A DNA stretch of 64,000 nt. It comes from Treponema sp. UBA3813. GTDB lineage: Bacteria; Spirochaetota; Spirochaetia; Treponematales; Treponemataceae. Shown piece by piece: positions 17,125 to 25,809 of the stretch. The stretch spans positions 1 through 64,000 of the forward strand of contig DFEB01000032.1 in NCBI GenBank assembly GCA_002368605.1, given 5' to 3'. Position numbers and translations under genes: made by a program. Position 1 is the stretch's first letter. Each line of letters begins with the position of its first letter. The notes under the pieces are model-generated. The model was not told the DNA's origin and ran no database searches. It was given only the letters and a program-made list of their open reading frames with translations.

Positions 17125-18774
17125 TTACTGAATTTTAATTACAAGAAGTGTCTGGTCATCGCGCAGCGTTTCGTTTCCAATAAACTTCTTGATATCTGTT
17201 TTTACCAAGTTCGCAATATCTTTACCTGGCAGTTTAGCATTCGCTTTTATGATATTGGACAAGCTCGCAAGGGAATATTGCTGCCCCTGTGCATTGAGAG
17301 CTTCTACCAAACCATCAGTATAACATATTATAATGTCTCCTTGGTTTGCTGTAAACTCTATATCCTTGTAAGTTGTTGTTTTTTCAATACCAACTGGCTC
17401 ACAAGTAACGGATACCTTTTCTACAGCTCCCTTAGCTACATTATAACGATAGACAGGTACGCTTCCACCTGTTGCGAGCTGAACCTTCTTTTTTGTTGGG
17501 TCATAGTTGATGAGCGCGATTGATGCGAAGTGGTCGGCATTTGGCTCACTACAGATTCCTCGGTTTGCCCAACTCAAGATGGTTCCTGCTGTTTGTGTTG
17601 TGTTTACGATAAGACGGAACATCGCACGAATCATTGCCATTACAATCAATGAATTCATTCCTTTGCCTGCGACATCCATCATAATGAATGCTATGCGATC
17701 CTGTCTTGCAGGGATGACATCGTAAATGTCTGAACAAACACCGGAGGTATGCTCGGTGTATGTACCGATGTTAAGTCCTGCCAATGGCGGGAGTTTTTTT
17801 GGAAGCAATGTGAGCTGGAGGTTTGAAGCGATGTCTGCTTCTTTTGTAAGCTCCTGCTTTTCTGTGTATTGTTTGAAATTAAGGGCTGTTTTGAGAGCTG
17901 ATTCTGCAAAACCTGCAAGTGTTTGAGCCCAATCAAATTCCTGTTCGGTGAACGGATCAACTCCAGGATTGCGTGAGAGAGCAAGTACGCCGACAACAAC
18001 ATCTCGGTCTGGCATACGCAAGGGCAAGAAAATATAGCTTCCGAGTTTAAGGAAGTCTTCTGGTTCATTCTCAAAGATTCGCTCATCCATTTTTGGAACT
18101 GGGATAAGCTCAGCCTTTCCTGCCGTCGCAACTTCACCGAAAATGTTGTCGCGAAGAGGAAATTGTGCGTATTTAAAACTTGTTGAGACTCGAAGGGGCT
18201 TGTGAGGCAAGTCCTCCGGAAGTTTGTATGGCGGCGGAAAATCCCCATTAAATGATTTTACTGTGATTAAGTCTTCGAATTCATCGACCATGAGAATCGC
18301 GCCACCATTTGCCTTTGTGACTTCGATACAAGTGGCATTGATTGCGTCTAGAAGGGTTTGCATACCGTCTTTGTTAGAAAAAGAGTCGGCTGCAAGTGCG
18401 ACAAAGGCCTTTCCTTTTTGAATTAAGTCAATTTTTTCGGCCTGAATCTCTTCGACAATGACTTCTGGTTTTTCTTCTACAACTTCTTCCTCAAGTTCTT
18501 CGGCTTTGACAAATTCCTGAGGTTTGCCAAAAGCAAGCATGATACAGTATGGAATGAATAGAATAGAAGTGAACAACAAGAGAAGGGCAAAGATTAACAT
18601 GCCCGGATGTGACGCTGTATATATACAAGCAAAAATAAGAACCGCAATCGCAAAGTATGAGATAAAACTTACCTTTGCGGTTTTTCGTATTTTTATTACT
18701 GTAAGGAGAACAGCGATTGCAAGTGCAACCACCGCCGTACCAAACAAAGGAATGTAGGAAATTGCGTCTGACAT
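17125..18774 (-). CDS. membrane GAF-PP2C (SpoIIE-type) phosphatase
   Basis: This 549-residue protein has about three N-terminal membrane helices (residues 7-85), an acidic linker, a GAF-type sensor domain (about 125-300), a short coiled coil, and a SpoIIE-type PP2C domain (about 325-549). Metal-binding and core motifs are visible: DVIPARQDRIAFIMMDVAGKGMNSLI and YTDGLVEALNAQG. It should dephosphorylate the STAS protein encoded next to it and so pass an envelope or cytosolic signal into the partner switch. It is first in the operon, with a near-consensus promoter upstream. Confidence 0.9.
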   Translation of the reverse strand: MSDAISYIPLFGTAVVALAIAVLLTVIKIRKTAKVSFISYFAIAVLIFACIYTASHPGMLIFALLLLFTSILFIPYCIMLAFGKPQEFVKAEELEEEVVEEKPEVIVEEIQAEKIDLIQKGKAFVALAADSFSNKDGMQTLLDAINATCIEVTKANGGAILMVDEFEDLITVKSFNGDFPPPYKLPEDLPHKPLRVSTSFKYAQFPLRDNIFGEVATAGKAELIPVPKMDERIFENEPEDFLKLGSYIFLPLRMPDRDVVVGVLALSRNPGVDPFTEQEFDWAQTLAGFAESALKTALNFKQYTEKQELTKEADIASNLQLTLLPKKLPPLAGLNIGTYTEHTSGVCSDIYDVIPARQDRIAFIMMDVAGKGMNSLIVMAMIRAMFRLIVNTTQTAGTILSWANRGICSEPNADHFASIALINYDPTKKKVQLATGGSVPVYRYNVAKGAVEKVSVTCEPVGIEKTTTYKDIEFTANQGDIIICYTDGLVEALNAQGQQYSLASLSNIIKANAKLPGKDIANLVKTDIKKFIGNETLRDDQTLLVIKIQ

Positions 18775-18843
18775 GAAGACTCCCTTTTTTTAATTGAGAA
18801 GAGTACGGATTGAATGAGGCGTACTACTTCTACATATTTTATA

Positions 18844-18872
18844 ATTGTAACATCGGAATATATTACCGTCAA
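18844..18872 (-). promoter_or_regulatory. sigma-70-type promoter of the partner-switching operon
   Basis: On the minus strand TTGACG (18872-18867), a 17-base spacer and TACAAT (18849-18844) precede the phosphatase ATG at 18774 by about 70 bases. The -35 and the spacing are close to ideal. Confidence 0.7.
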
Positions 18873-18875
18873 GTT

Positions 18876-19811
18876 TTAATTTAATTTTAGCTTCTTATTT
18901 TTTTTCTTAAAAATCAGTCCTTTTATTTTGTTTTTTAAATGTCTTAGAGGACTTTCGCCGAATGTTTTGAGAAAGGGGGTGGCTATGTCGTCTAAGGTCA
19001 TGTTTTCTCCGAACTTGCTTTTTAGCTCATCCCAGTATTTTATCATCCATACATAAAGGTCGCTTTTGCTGCGGTGACGGAAGTATTTCATGATTTTGTA
19101 TTTATCTATGACTTTTATTACAGGAAGATAAACATGATAAAACCAGGATTGCATGGCCAGATCCATGCCGATTTCCTTTGTTTTATTCATATTGATGTAA
19201 TATTTATGAGTTAATATGTGGTTGTAAATTACATCGTATTGACCAGGGACTGAAAAATCCAAAGACCAAAAATCTGTCACATCCCCGAAGCCTGTTTCTG
19301 TATAAAATACGCGTTTTTCGTAGTTTATAACTTGTTTTGTCATTTTTTTGAGACTGTCACCAGGTTTCAGTTTGATTTCGCTTTGAAGACTTACGACTTC
19401 TGCGTCGATAAATTCAATTCCTTTGGCTTTTGCGACAGAAACTCTGTGGTTTCCGTCTCGGACAAAATAAACACCGCCCAGCTCATAAAGTGAAATGGGG
19501 GGAAGGGCAATGTCGTTGATGTGAGCCATATCAATATGTTCCCATCTGGTTTTTAGGTGCATGCTCTTCGGGAAGAATTTGTTGTCAAAGTCGTTGTAAC
19601 GCCCCTCGCTTCCGACAATAAGTTTTACTGGAATCGTCTGCATCCCCTTGTAAACTTCGTTTTCGGGTTTGAGGAGTTTTTTGATGTCCGACAGAGAGAT
19701 AAGCGTTGCTTCGTCAGGGTTCAAAAAATGCTGTACCTCATTGAAAAGCGCTCTGTGTCTTGCTCTTGAGAAATCTTCATCTGTCTCGCTTGTAAGCATT
19801 AAATCGCTCAT
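18876..19811 (-). CDS. ParB-like/sulfiredoxin-fold protein
   Basis: This 311-residue soluble protein contains a ParB/Srx-like nucleotide-binding motif, GGVYFVRDGNHRVSVAKAKGIEFIDAEVV (conserved G-x-H-R core) near residues 112-140. It is otherwise helical, with a basic C-terminus (KNKIKGLIFKKKNKKLK). Similar stand-alone proteins are annotated as ParB-like or DUF4032-like and have no settled role. The start lies two bases upstream of the phosphoesterase reading frame on the same strand, and the two are probably expressed together. It is unlikely to be the chromosomal ParB because it lacks an obvious helix-turn-helix after the motif. Confidence 0.65.
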   Translation of the reverse strand: MSDLMLTSETDEDFSRARHRALFNEVQHFLNPDEATLISLSDIKKLLKPENEVYKGMQTIPVKLIVGSEGRYNDFDNKFFPKSMHLKTRWEHIDMAHINDIALPPISLYELGGVYFVRDGNHRVSVAKAKGIEFIDAEVVSLQSEIKLKPGDSLKKMTKQVINYEKRVFYTETGFGDVTDFWSLDFSVPGQYDVIYNHILTHKYYINMNKTKEIGMDLAMQSWFYHVYLPVIKVIDKYKIMKYFRHRSKSDLYVWMIKYWDELKSKFGENMTLDDIATPFLKTFGESPLRHLKNKIKGLIFKKKNKKLKLN

Positions 19812-19812
19812 T

Positions 19813-20532
19813 TTATTCGTCCTTCAGTTCTAGAATCGTGTGGCTGTATGCATTTACCACAGTTGTTTTCCCGACTTTTGTGACTCTGGGGGAATTCATG
19901 TCGTACAAGTGTATGTGACCGTGCACTAAAAAAGTCGGATGGAATCGTTTTATGAAAGTGTTGAAGCAGTCAAAACCTTTGTGACAAGGATCTTCTTTGT
20001 CATGAATGTGCCTGGGCGATGCATGGGTTAAAAAAACATCGAGGTAGGTGCCGTAACGGATTCGGTTAAAAAGCAGTCGGGGAATAAGCCTCATCAACTT
20101 GAGGGACATTTGCCTGTCGGTGTATTGGTTAAGCCCTTTGTTATAACGGATTGAGCCTGAAGCTCCCGCTAAAAGAAGGGGACGAGATTTACCGTTTTTG
20201 AGTTGAATGCGAAGCTTTTTGTCTGAAAGGACTTTGAACCCTGCGTAAATGGCCCCAAAACTTCCTCCCATATCTAGTACGCCATGTTCTTCCTCCCAGG
20301 TTGGATGAGGCCCCGTGTGTTTTTTCTGCTTATGGTAATAGCTGAATTCTGTGAGATTGTGATTTCCGAAGATAAAATAGGTAGGCTTGTTCAGTGTGGA
20401 GACAATAAAATCGATGTAATCGGAAGGTAAGTCGCCGGCGCAGAGAACGAGGTCAATGTCGGAAAAGCGCTCTTTTGCTTGAGTACTGTAAACGAGCGGG
20501 TCAATTTGGTCTGAGACGCAGAGAATCTTCAT
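19813..20532 (-). CDS. calcineurin-like metallophosphoesterase
   Basis: This 239-residue cytoplasmic phosphoesterase has most metal-binding motifs of the family: the first Asp in CVSDQIDP, GDLP (motif II), GNHN (III), LTHASP (IV) and HGHIH (V). The usual D-x-H of motif I reads D-Q-I, so one His ligand is missing, as in a known side branch of the family. The substrate could be a cyclic nucleotide, phosphodiester or phosphoprotein and is not predictable. It sits between the ParB-like gene and a membrane TPR gene, ten bases from the latter. Confidence 0.85.
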   Translation of the reverse strand: MKILCVSDQIDPLVYSTQAKERFSDIDLVLCAGDLPSDYIDFIVSTLNKPTYFIFGNHNLTEFSYYHKQKKHTGPHPTWEEEHGVLDMGGSFGAIYAGFKVLSDKKLRIQLKNGKSRPLLLAGASGSIRYNKGLNQYTDRQMSLKLMRLIPRLLFNRIRYGTYLDVFLTHASPRHIHDKEDPCHKGFDCFNTFIKRFHPTFLVHGHIHLYDMNSPRVTKVGKTTVVNAYSHTILELKDE

Positions 20533-20541
20533 AAAAAGAGG

Positions 20542-21903
20542 TTAAATTCCGGCTTTTGCAAGAATTGACTCAAGTTTTTCTTTTGAGACAAGCTCAATCG
20601 GACGGTTTTCAGCAAAGCGAATGGCTGATGTTGTGAATTCTGAAGAAGTACAGGCAAAAGCTTTTGCGCAGTTCTTGGACTTTGCGAAGTCAAGCGTGCG
20701 TCGGACTTCTGCGTCTTCTATCGGATCTGTGACCCGATAGAAGTTGAGCAGGAAAAGTTGCTTTCGCATGTTCATCCAGTCGTCTTTTTTTGCTTCTGTT
20801 GCGATAATCTGGCAACCCCATTTGGTTTCTTCGGCTGTCTGAGCGTTCATATTGAAACCCGCAAGAGCTGCTTTTTTACAGATTTCGACAAAATCACTGT
20901 TTGAACTCGTGAGGAATTCTTTGAGACTGTCATTTGACTGCAAATCTTTGTATTCAGAAAGCTTTGTGGGAACATCGCGGAAACTGTGATTGACTTTTGT
21001 GATAAGCTGCCATTGTTCGATTGCCTTGTCAATTTTGCGGTTTTTCTCAAAGCAAGAGGCGAGAAAGTACCGGGCATAGAGGGTTTCTTGTGATTTTTCG
21101 TCTTTTGAAGCTTTGATTGCTTTTTCAAATTCCAGCTGGGCATTGTCTACAGCACCAGCCATCATATAGCATGAACCCCGCTCCAGCATGGCTCTTTGTT
21201 TGTATTCTGGGTCACGGCAGGCTTTTTCAAATGCTTTGACTGCTCCAGGATAATCTTTGCTTTCTTTGAGAATCTTTCCGAGAAAGTAGTATGTCGAGAA
21301 AGTCTCAGGACTGAGCTTGAGTGCGTAGTCGATTGCTTTTTTTGCTTCGCCGAATTGCTTGGCGCGGAAGAGAATCATGCCCATTCCAGACCATGCTTTG
21401 ATATGCTTTTTGTTGAATTTGATTGCTTTTTGGTAGAATCCAAGTGCATTCTCTGCATTGTTCTGCTGTTCATAAATCTTGCCGCAATTGTAGAAATTCT
21501 CGGCGTTTGTCGGCTCAAGTTTTGTAAGGAGAAGGAATTCCTTGAGGGCGTCATCAAGTTGGTTGAATTTTAGATAAAGCTGAGAGAGTTGCTTGCGGAA
21601 TTCTGTTTCTGGTAGCTGTGCGTCAAAAAGTGCATTGTTTGCTACAGTTTTGAATTCCATGAGGGCGAGTTCGTTTTTTCGGTCGGCGAGATATGCCTTT
21701 CCGAGATAGTAGTGGGCGTGATAATCCCTGGGGTCTTTTGCGATAAGTGACTTCGCTATTTTTTGTGCGGCAGAATATTTCTGTTGCTTTATGAGCTTGT
21801 TGATTGAATCAATTTTTTTTGGTGCAGCGAGTGATTTTATTACAAATACACCCAAAAATCCGATGAGAACGACAAGTATAAGGATGACAGCGATAACTAT
21901 CAT
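20542..21903 (-). CDS. membrane-anchored TPR protein
   Basis: This 453-residue protein has one N-terminal membrane anchor (residues 1-27, MIVIAVILILVVLIGFLGVF) and a long array of tetratricopeptide repeats (about 35-310), for example YHAHYYLGKAYLADRKNELAL and ENFYNCGKIYEQQNNAENAL. The C-terminal 130 residues look like a separate globular alpha/beta domain that ends in SKEKLESILAKAGI. It is likely an adaptor for a membrane-associated complex. It heads the group containing the phosphoesterase and ParB-like genes. Confidence 0.8.
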   Translation of the reverse strand: MIVIAVILILVVLIGFLGVFVIKSLAAPKKIDSINKLIKQQKYSAAQKIAKSLIAKDPRDYHAHYYLGKAYLADRKNELALMEFKTVANNALFDAQLPETEFRKQLSQLYLKFNQLDDALKEFLLLTKLEPTNAENFYNCGKIYEQQNNAENALGFYQKAIKFNKKHIKAWSGMGMILFRAKQFGEAKKAIDYALKLSPETFSTYYFLGKILKESKDYPGAVKAFEKACRDPEYKQRAMLERGSCYMMAGAVDNAQLEFEKAIKASKDEKSQETLYARYFLASCFEKNRKIDKAIEQWQLITKVNHSFRDVPTKLSEYKDLQSNDSLKEFLTSSNSDFVEICKKAALAGFNMNAQTAEETKWGCQIIATEAKKDDWMNMRKQLFLLNFYRVTDPIEDAEVRRTLDFAKSKNCAKAFACTSSEFTTSAIRFAENRPIELVSKEKLESILAKAGI

Positions 21904-22073
21904 AAATTCAGAAACTCCAATTTGATTCTTTTAATAACTCTTCTTAGTATATCGCAAATTACAGTGTGTTTCAATAATTCTGCCATTTATAATTAACGAG
22001 GAGTTTCCAGTGTTGACGCATGGGTTTCTTTCCGATAATAAAGAGTTAAAGTATTTTCTTGTTGAGGATGCCT

Positions 22074-23510
22074 ATGTTGAAGCGACTTATTTCGGTTTGT
22101 GTGATTTTTTCTCTTTTTATTCCTGTTTTTTCTCAGAAAAAAAATACTTCTGGTGCAGGAAAATCGCCAACGACAACGAAATCCCTTGAAGCCAAGAATG
22201 CCGTTGATGAACTTAAAAAAAATCCTAATCCCAAAAAAGAAATCGTGATTGTCTATAACGAGGATTTTGAAAAAGGCGAGGAGTTGTTCCAGCTGAATAA
22301 ACCGGAAGAAGCTATTTCTTATTTTGAAAAAGCCCTTTCTGTGGGTGATGTCAATCCGAATGTATATGTCTATCTTGGAGTGTGTTATTATCAGATTGAG
22401 CAGTATGACAAATCTCTGACGGTTTGTGTGCAGGGCATGGCAAAGGAGGGGACTGATAAAAAAGTCCTTGCCTATAATGCGGGAAATGCCTGTTACGCCA
22501 TGGGAAATTATATGCGTGCTGATGCGAGTTATGCTCTGGCTCTAAGAGAGGATGATTCTTACGCTCCGGCAATTTTGAATCGGGCTAATGCCCAGCTAAA
22601 ACTCGACCATCTTGCTGATGCTCGTGATAATTATATACGATATCTTGAATTAGAAAGTGAGACACCGCAAAAAGAAAGAATTGAGTCAATTATCAGTCTT
22701 CTTGATGAAGAAATTGAAAGACGAGCTAATGAAAAACCGGAACTGATAAATCCGGATGCAATTGTCGAGAATGAAAAAATGGAAATTCCAGAAAGCCTTG
22801 AAAAGGTCGCTTTGGAACTACCGGACGAAGAGGAAAAAATACAGGAAACTCATTCTGAACTTGTAAAAGATGAGGCGAAAGCACCGCTGCTCCCCGTAAC
22901 TCCAGCCAAAAAAGATGAAGTCGAAAAAATCACGGATAATAGCCTTGATTCTCTTGAATCCGAAGAAAAAAGTGTAGCCGAAGTCGAAAAAACTCCTGCT
23001 GAAAAAATTGATACGCCAGAACTCATGGCTGCAAGTCAGGAGCCTGTTCCGCCAATTCATGTTAAAGATGAAAAAAATCCTTTGAAGTCAGAATTGGTTT
23101 ATGACTCAGAGGAACAGGCTCGCTTTGAGGAAGAACAAAAACTTGCCCTTGAAGCGGAAAAGGTACGGATTGCTGAAGAAGCGGAGAAAAAAGCTGAGTC
23201 AGAGTCGGCCCGTCTTGCCGCTGAAGAAAGTGCTCGTCTTGCCGCTGAAGAAGTTGAGCGGCGGCGAAATGATGATATGCGTCTTATTCTTGAGGTTGAA
23301 AAAACTCGTCTTGAGGAAGAATATAAAAAAGCCCTTGAAGTTGAAAGAGAGAGACTTGCCGAAAATGCAAAAAAATCTCTTGAACTTGAAAAAGCTTTGC
23401 TTGAGGTTGAAGCGGCAAAAAAAGCCTTGGATGCAGAAAAAGCCAGACTTGAAGAAGAGAGAAAAGCTCTTGAGGCTGAGCGAAGCCGACTTCAGGAAAA
23501 TGCTCGGTAA
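22074..23510 (+). CDS. exported TPR protein with long C-terminal coiled coil
   Basis: This 478-residue protein begins at the ATG at 22074, which has AGGA five bases upstream; upstream ATG and TTG codons are less well placed. It has a signal peptide (LKRLISVCVIFSLFIPVFS), TPR repeats at about residues 75-215 (PEEAISYFEKALSVGD and similar), an acidic Pro/Glu-rich linker, and a C-terminal charged coiled coil at about 355-478. The coiled coil includes a nine-residue repeat (SARLAAEE). It is convergent with mutL, with a three-base gap and no terminator hairpin. The architecture suggests a periplasmic structural or scaffold protein. Confidence 0.75.
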   Translation: MLKRLISVCVIFSLFIPVFSQKKNTSGAGKSPTTTKSLEAKNAVDELKKNPNPKKEIVIVYNEDFEKGEELFQLNKPEEAISYFEKALSVGDVNPNVYVYLGVCYYQIEQYDKSLTVCVQGMAKEGTDKKVLAYNAGNACYAMGNYMRADASYALALREDDSYAPAILNRANAQLKLDHLADARDNYIRYLELESETPQKERIESIISLLDEEIERRANEKPELINPDAIVENEKMEIPESLEKVALELPDEEEKIQETHSELVKDEAKAPLLPVTPAKKDEVEKITDNSLDSLESEEKSVAEVEKTPAEKIDTPELMAASQEPVPPIHVKDEKNPLKSELVYDSEEQARFEEEQKLALEAEKVRIAEEAEKKAESESARLAAEESARLAAEEVERRRNDDMRLILEVEKTRLEEEYKKALEVERERLAENAKKSLELEKALLEVEAAKKALDAEKARLEEERKALEAERSRLQENAR

Positions 23511-23513
23511 AAA

Positions 23514-25445
23514 TTATCTTGTGCGGCGTACTCTGGCGAAAAGCTCTTCTTTTGTAAGCGTTGTCCAGACCGGGCGTCCGTGGGGACAGTGAGGGTCTTT
23601 AAGATTCAGTGCGTCCCTGGCAAGCTGTTCGGCGGCTTCAGGTCCTAGAATCGTGCCGTCTTTTACGGCGGCCTTGCAGGCGGTCATTGCGGCAATCTGA
23701 TATATTATTTCTTGGGGCGAGACCTGCTTTTCAAAGATTGCTTCCTGTAAGTCTTTCTGGCTTCCGCTCCAGCGAGCCGGGATTGAGGTGAATATCCATT
23801 TTCCATTTCCCTTGTTTTCGCAGGTAAAGCCCGCCGTTGAGAGTGTAGATTGAATTGAAGAAAGGTAATCGTCTTCTTCTTTGGAATTTGTTTTGATTTC
23901 GTAGGGAATAAGCAATTCCTGTTTTTCGCTTCCTCCGCTCATTAGCTGGTTGAAAAGAATGCGCTCGTGGGCCGCGTGCTGGTCAATCAAATAGAAAACT
24001 CCTCCTTTTTGTGCCATAAGGAAAGTTCCGAAAATCGTTCCGTAGTAAATAAAATCCTCGTCCTTTTTGGCAAAAGCCGGGCTTCCCGGAACAGAAAAGC
24101 GCATTTGTGCAGCCGAGGCAGAAGTCTTGAAGCGGATGTTTTTCGTCTCAGCGCCCCTGCTTGCATCATATCCGCGTCCATCTGCGTCTATCCGCGTCTC
24201 TTTTTCAAGCGCAAATTCCGCAAGTCGTGAAGAATAAGACCTGGTGTGGTCGATATTGAATTTTACATCCGTATTCCACTCAGAATAAAAATGCGATGCC
24301 GGAAGGGAAGCTCCGGCCACACGAGAATCCTCCCGCTTTTGCTCATTGTCGATGATTGCCTGAAATAGGCTGTTTTTTTCGTTTCTGGCGATTTCTTCCT
24401 GAATCTCTTGTTCCCTCTCAAAGGCTGACTTGATTCCGTAGCTTTTGAAATAATTTTTGACGGCGGAACTGACTCCGTGATGAACGGATGAAATGTCTTT
24501 AAATCGGACTTCGCGTTTTGCCGGGTGGATGTTGAAATCAACTAATTTTGGCTCGACTTGAAGGAAGAGGGCGGCTACCGGGTGAGTTCCATTTGGGAAA
24601 AAGCCCTGACAGCCGTATTCGATTGCCTGCATGAGGGAAAATTCCTGAACGCGGCGGCCATTTACGAAGATGTAGATATGCTTTCGGTCGTTGCGGTAAA
24701 CGCTTGGCTCACCGATTACGAGAGAAAAGCTCCATTTTGAGACTCCGTCACTTTCTGTGCCAGAGGATTTGATTTCGGCGAAGAGACTGGCGCTTTCTTT
24801 AAGCTCTAGGGCGCGGGCAAATCGTTCGGCTAATGTGACTCCAGATGGCAAATCGGCTCGGATAGTGCCGTCAACGGTGAGTCGGAAGGAAATGTCCGGG
24901 CGGGGAAGACTTTTTTCGGTGAAAACTTCGCGGCACATCATCGATTCGGAAGAAGGCCGCTTTAAGAAATTGCGGCGGGCAGGAAAATTCTCAAAAAGTC
25001 CCTCGCTCATGACGATTGTGCCTTTTCCGTCCTGAACCGGGGGAATTGTTTCGATTAAATGGTCTTCTGTGATGCTGGCCTTCATGCGTTTTGTGCCGCT
25101 TGAAATCGTGAGGCGGGCCACGGCGGCGATTGAAGCCAAGGCCTCACCCCGGAAACCAAGGGTCGTGAGGTTGAGAAGGTCTTCTGATTCTGAGATTTTG
25201 CTTGTGCAGTGGGGGCGGGCGCAATTCTTTAAATCGTCGCCAGTCATTCCTGCCCCGTTGTCAGAGATTCTGATTTTTTCGATTCCGCCACCTTCTATCT
25301 CAACATTGATTGATGTCGCTCCAGAATCCACGGCATTGTCTAAAAGCTCGCGGACAATGGCGGCCGGGCGGTCAATTACTTCACCGGCGGCGATTTTTCG
25401 AGCTACATCTACGGAAAGTTGTTTTACTGGGCGGCGTTCACTCAT
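23514..25445 (-). CDS. mutL: DNA mismatch repair protein MutL
   Basis: This 643-residue mismatch-repair ATPase couples MutS recognition to strand removal. The N-terminal GHKL domain shows RELLDNAVDSGA, ISDNGAGM and TLGFRGEALAS. A variable linker spans about residues 335-450. The C-terminal dimerisation domain contains DQHAAHERILFN, ACKAAVKDG and CPHGRPV. The endonuclease motif D-Q-H-A-x2-E-x4-E is incomplete because Asn replaces the last Glu, so nicking activity is uncertain. The ATG overlaps the xseB stop (TAATG), which indicates coupled translation. An odd 10-base tandem repeat falls inside the linker. Confidence 0.96.
   Translation of the reverse strand: MSERRPVKQLSVDVARKIAAGEVIDRPAAIVRELLDNAVDSGATSINVEIEGGGIEKIRISDNGAGMTGDDLKNCARPHCTSKISESEDLLNLTTLGFRGEALASIAAVARLTISSGTKRMKASITEDHLIETIPPVQDGKGTIVMSEGLFENFPARRNFLKRPSSESMMCREVFTEKSLPRPDISFRLTVDGTIRADLPSGVTLAERFARALELKESASLFAEIKSSGTESDGVSKWSFSLVIGEPSVYRNDRKHIYIFVNGRRVQEFSLMQAIEYGCQGFFPNGTHPVAALFLQVEPKLVDFNIHPAKREVRFKDISSVHHGVSSAVKNYFKSYGIKSAFEREQEIQEEIARNEKNSLFQAIIDNEQKREDSRVAGASLPASHFYSEWNTDVKFNIDHTRSYSSRLAEFALEKETRIDADGRGYDASRGAETKNIRFKTSASAAQMRFSVPGSPAFAKKDEDFIYYGTIFGTFLMAQKGGVFYLIDQHAAHERILFNQLMSGGSEKQELLIPYEIKTNSKEEDDYLSSIQSTLSTAGFTCENKGNGKWIFTSIPARWSGSQKDLQEAIFEKQVSPQEIIYQIAAMTACKAAVKDGTILGPEAAEQLARDALNLKDPHCPHGRPVWTTLTKEELFARVRRTR
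24171..24200. repeat. three 10-base tandem units inside the mutL linker
   Basis: TCCGCGTCCA, TCTGCGTCTA and TCCGCGTCTC follow one another directly. The motif resembles short dispersed repeats of the CCGCGTCCATCTGCG type found in many bacterial genomes. It encodes RIDADGRGYD in the probably disordered linker, where an insertion would be tolerated. Confidence 0.55.
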
Positions 25446-25747
25446 TACTGGCGGAGTCCTTCGCTTGGAGCACCTGCACTGCCTGTGCTGGCATCAGCTC
25501 CTGCGAATAAGTCAAGCTGTGGCTCAATGTTGATTTGGGGTGTGGGCGCGCTGGGGTCTGCCTTAACCGGCTGGTTCATGAGAATCTGAATCTTTCCTTC
25601 GATTTTTTCGATGTCTTTTTCCAGAGTTTTTGCCAGCTTGATTCCTTCTTCAAAAGTTGAGAGGGCATCTTCCAGGGAAATGTCGCTTTTTCTGATATTG
25701 GCTGTGAGTTCTTCCAGACGGGAAAGATTTTCTTCAAATGATTTCAT
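25445..25747 (-). CDS. xseB: exodeoxyribonuclease VII small subunit
   Basis: This 100-residue small subunit of exonuclease VII supports XseA in degrading single-stranded DNA. The typical helical core is present: SFEENLSRLEELTANIRKSD, then EDALSTFEEGIKLAKTLEK. The family core is about 70-80 residues; here an extra tail rich in Pro, Ala and Gln follows (PQINIEPQLDLFAGADAS). It is translationally coupled to mutL. Its partner xseA lies about 3.8 kb upstream on the same strand, beyond the CreBCD-like set. Confidence 0.92.
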   Translation of the reverse strand: MKSFEENLSRLEELTANIRKSDISLEDALSTFEEGIKLAKTLEKDIEKIEGKIQILMNQPVKADPSAPTPQINIEPQLDLFAGADASTGSAGAPSEGLRQ

Positions 25748-25809
25748 GAAATTGAGTATAGCAAAAAAACTGAAAAGAAACCACAGATTATTCAGATTAA
25801 GGCAGATTT

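Noticed and set aside
18876..19811. Chromosome-partition ParB
   Set aside because: It has only the ParB-like nucleotide-binding motif and no evident DNA-binding helix-turn-helix, and no parA is adjacent.
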